Part shown: piece by piece, positions 14,297 through 14,605 of the stretch | Layout of the letters: each line of letters starts with the position of its first letter | Position numbering within the stretch: the first letter of the stretch is position 1 | Assembly: GCA_031254175.1 (NCBI GenBank) | Contig: JAIRUY010000237.1 | Location: 1 to 14,605 of the forward strand | Direction of reading: 5' to 3' | Source of the DNA: Treponema sp. | Lineage (GTDB): Bacteria > Spirochaetota > Spirochaetia > Treponematales > Breznakiellaceae | Length of the DNA stretch: 14,605 nucleotides | The notes under the pieces: generated by a model | Database searches by the model: none | The model's input: only the letters and a program-made list of their open reading frames with translations | Told to the model about the DNA's origin: nothing | Made by a program: the position numbers and the translations under genes

Positions 14297-14605
14297 ATGA
14301 AACATGGAATTTTTCTGCTGTTATTACTAATTTCGCTGCCGCTTTGGGCACAGCAGACAGTAAATACAACGGCAAGTGTCAGCGTTGATCAGCTTTCTTA
14401 TGTTGGTATGACACTGCAAGAACTGCTTGGACGTTTTGGAGCGCCAAGAAATGTAATTGCTGCCAGAGGAGTGGAACCGTGGCAGGACGATGTGATTTTC
14501 GAATATGCTGAATGTGATTTTTACATTTACAGGGATCGTGTTTGGCAGATCAGGCTTGCGTCTGCTCATGGAATTTCAATCAGAGACCGGAAAGCGGCGG
14601 TTTTA
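14297..14605 (+). CDS. secreted protein, 5' part only (BamE/SmpA-like pattern)
   Basis: The open frame runs from ATG14297 off the window end, giving 103 codons. The N-terminus MKHGIFLLLLLISLPLWA followed by QQ is a good Sec signal peptide (type I, no lipobox). After it, GMTLQELLGRFGAPRNV and DDVIFEYAECDFYIYRDRVWQI follow a pattern seen in BamE/SmpA-like small envelope domains ('G-x-T-x-x-x-L...GxPxxV' then a strand ending in an RVWxI-type edge). That comparison is by eye and weak. No Shine-Dalgarno precedes the start; a TATAAT (14273-14278) lies 18 bases upstream in an A-rich leader. The protein is truncated by the window, not by mutation. Confidence 0.75.
   Translation, partial: MKHGIFLLLLLISLPLWAQQTVNTTASVSVDQLSYVGMTLQELLGRFGAPRNVIAARGVEPWQDDVIFEYAECDFYIYRDRVWQIRLASAHGISIRDRKAAVL

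Overview
The window looks like chromosomal DNA from a spirochaete of the Treponema / Spirochaetaceae type. This is an inference from protein character: an acetate kinase with a C-terminal tail, a DUF151-UVR fusion, long helical and charged-repeat proteins, a lipobox lipoprotein, a Cache-type chemoreceptor, and moderate GC with very AT-rich promoters. No rRNA, tRNA, CRISPR array or intact mobile element was seen. Genes are tightly packed after position 817; convergent gaps are only 4 to 17 bp and hold no obvious hairpin terminators.

Layout. Positions 1-816 are a decayed accessory zone. They hold an N-terminal scrap of an IS1182-type transposase (about 1-200) and a frameshifted UmuD/S24-peptidase-like pseudogene (about 387-760). 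The pseudogene still has an intact-looking promoter with a perfect 8+8 bp palindrome between its -35 and -10. Next comes a + strand pair: a DksA-type zinc-finger RNA polymerase regulator and a DJ-1/PfpI protein. These converge on a - strand pair, acetate kinase followed by an adenosine-kinase-like PfkB kinase. Acetate kinase diverges from a Cache-HAMP chemoreceptor across a short AT-rich region carrying a perfect 16+16 bp palindrome. Then come rlmE (-) and, divergent from it by 22 bp, a trans-prenyl diphosphate synthase with eukaryote-like GGPP synthase motifs plus a BFN/DUF151-UVR protein. A secreted LysM-M23 peptidase follows.

The last third is the least familiar. It holds a - strand pair: a 468-residue all-helical cytoplasmic protein, then a 704-residue membrane protein with a sensor-like outer domain and a cytoplasmic tail of an acidic array (8 units) and a basic KKxPxx array (13 units), both with a six-residue (18 bp) period. 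Divergent from this pair are a lipoprotein and a secreted protein that runs off the window end.

Working together: the first part is stress and central metabolism (transcriptional stress response, acetate/ATP, purine or sugar phosphorylation). The middle is chemotaxis, rRNA maturation, isoprenoid synthesis and cell-wall remodelling. The end is an envelope-associated cluster of unknown role. Several genes (starts at 7086, 8842 and 13406) lack a Shine-Dalgarno and have a -10 box six to nine bases before the start codon, which suggests leaderless transcripts.
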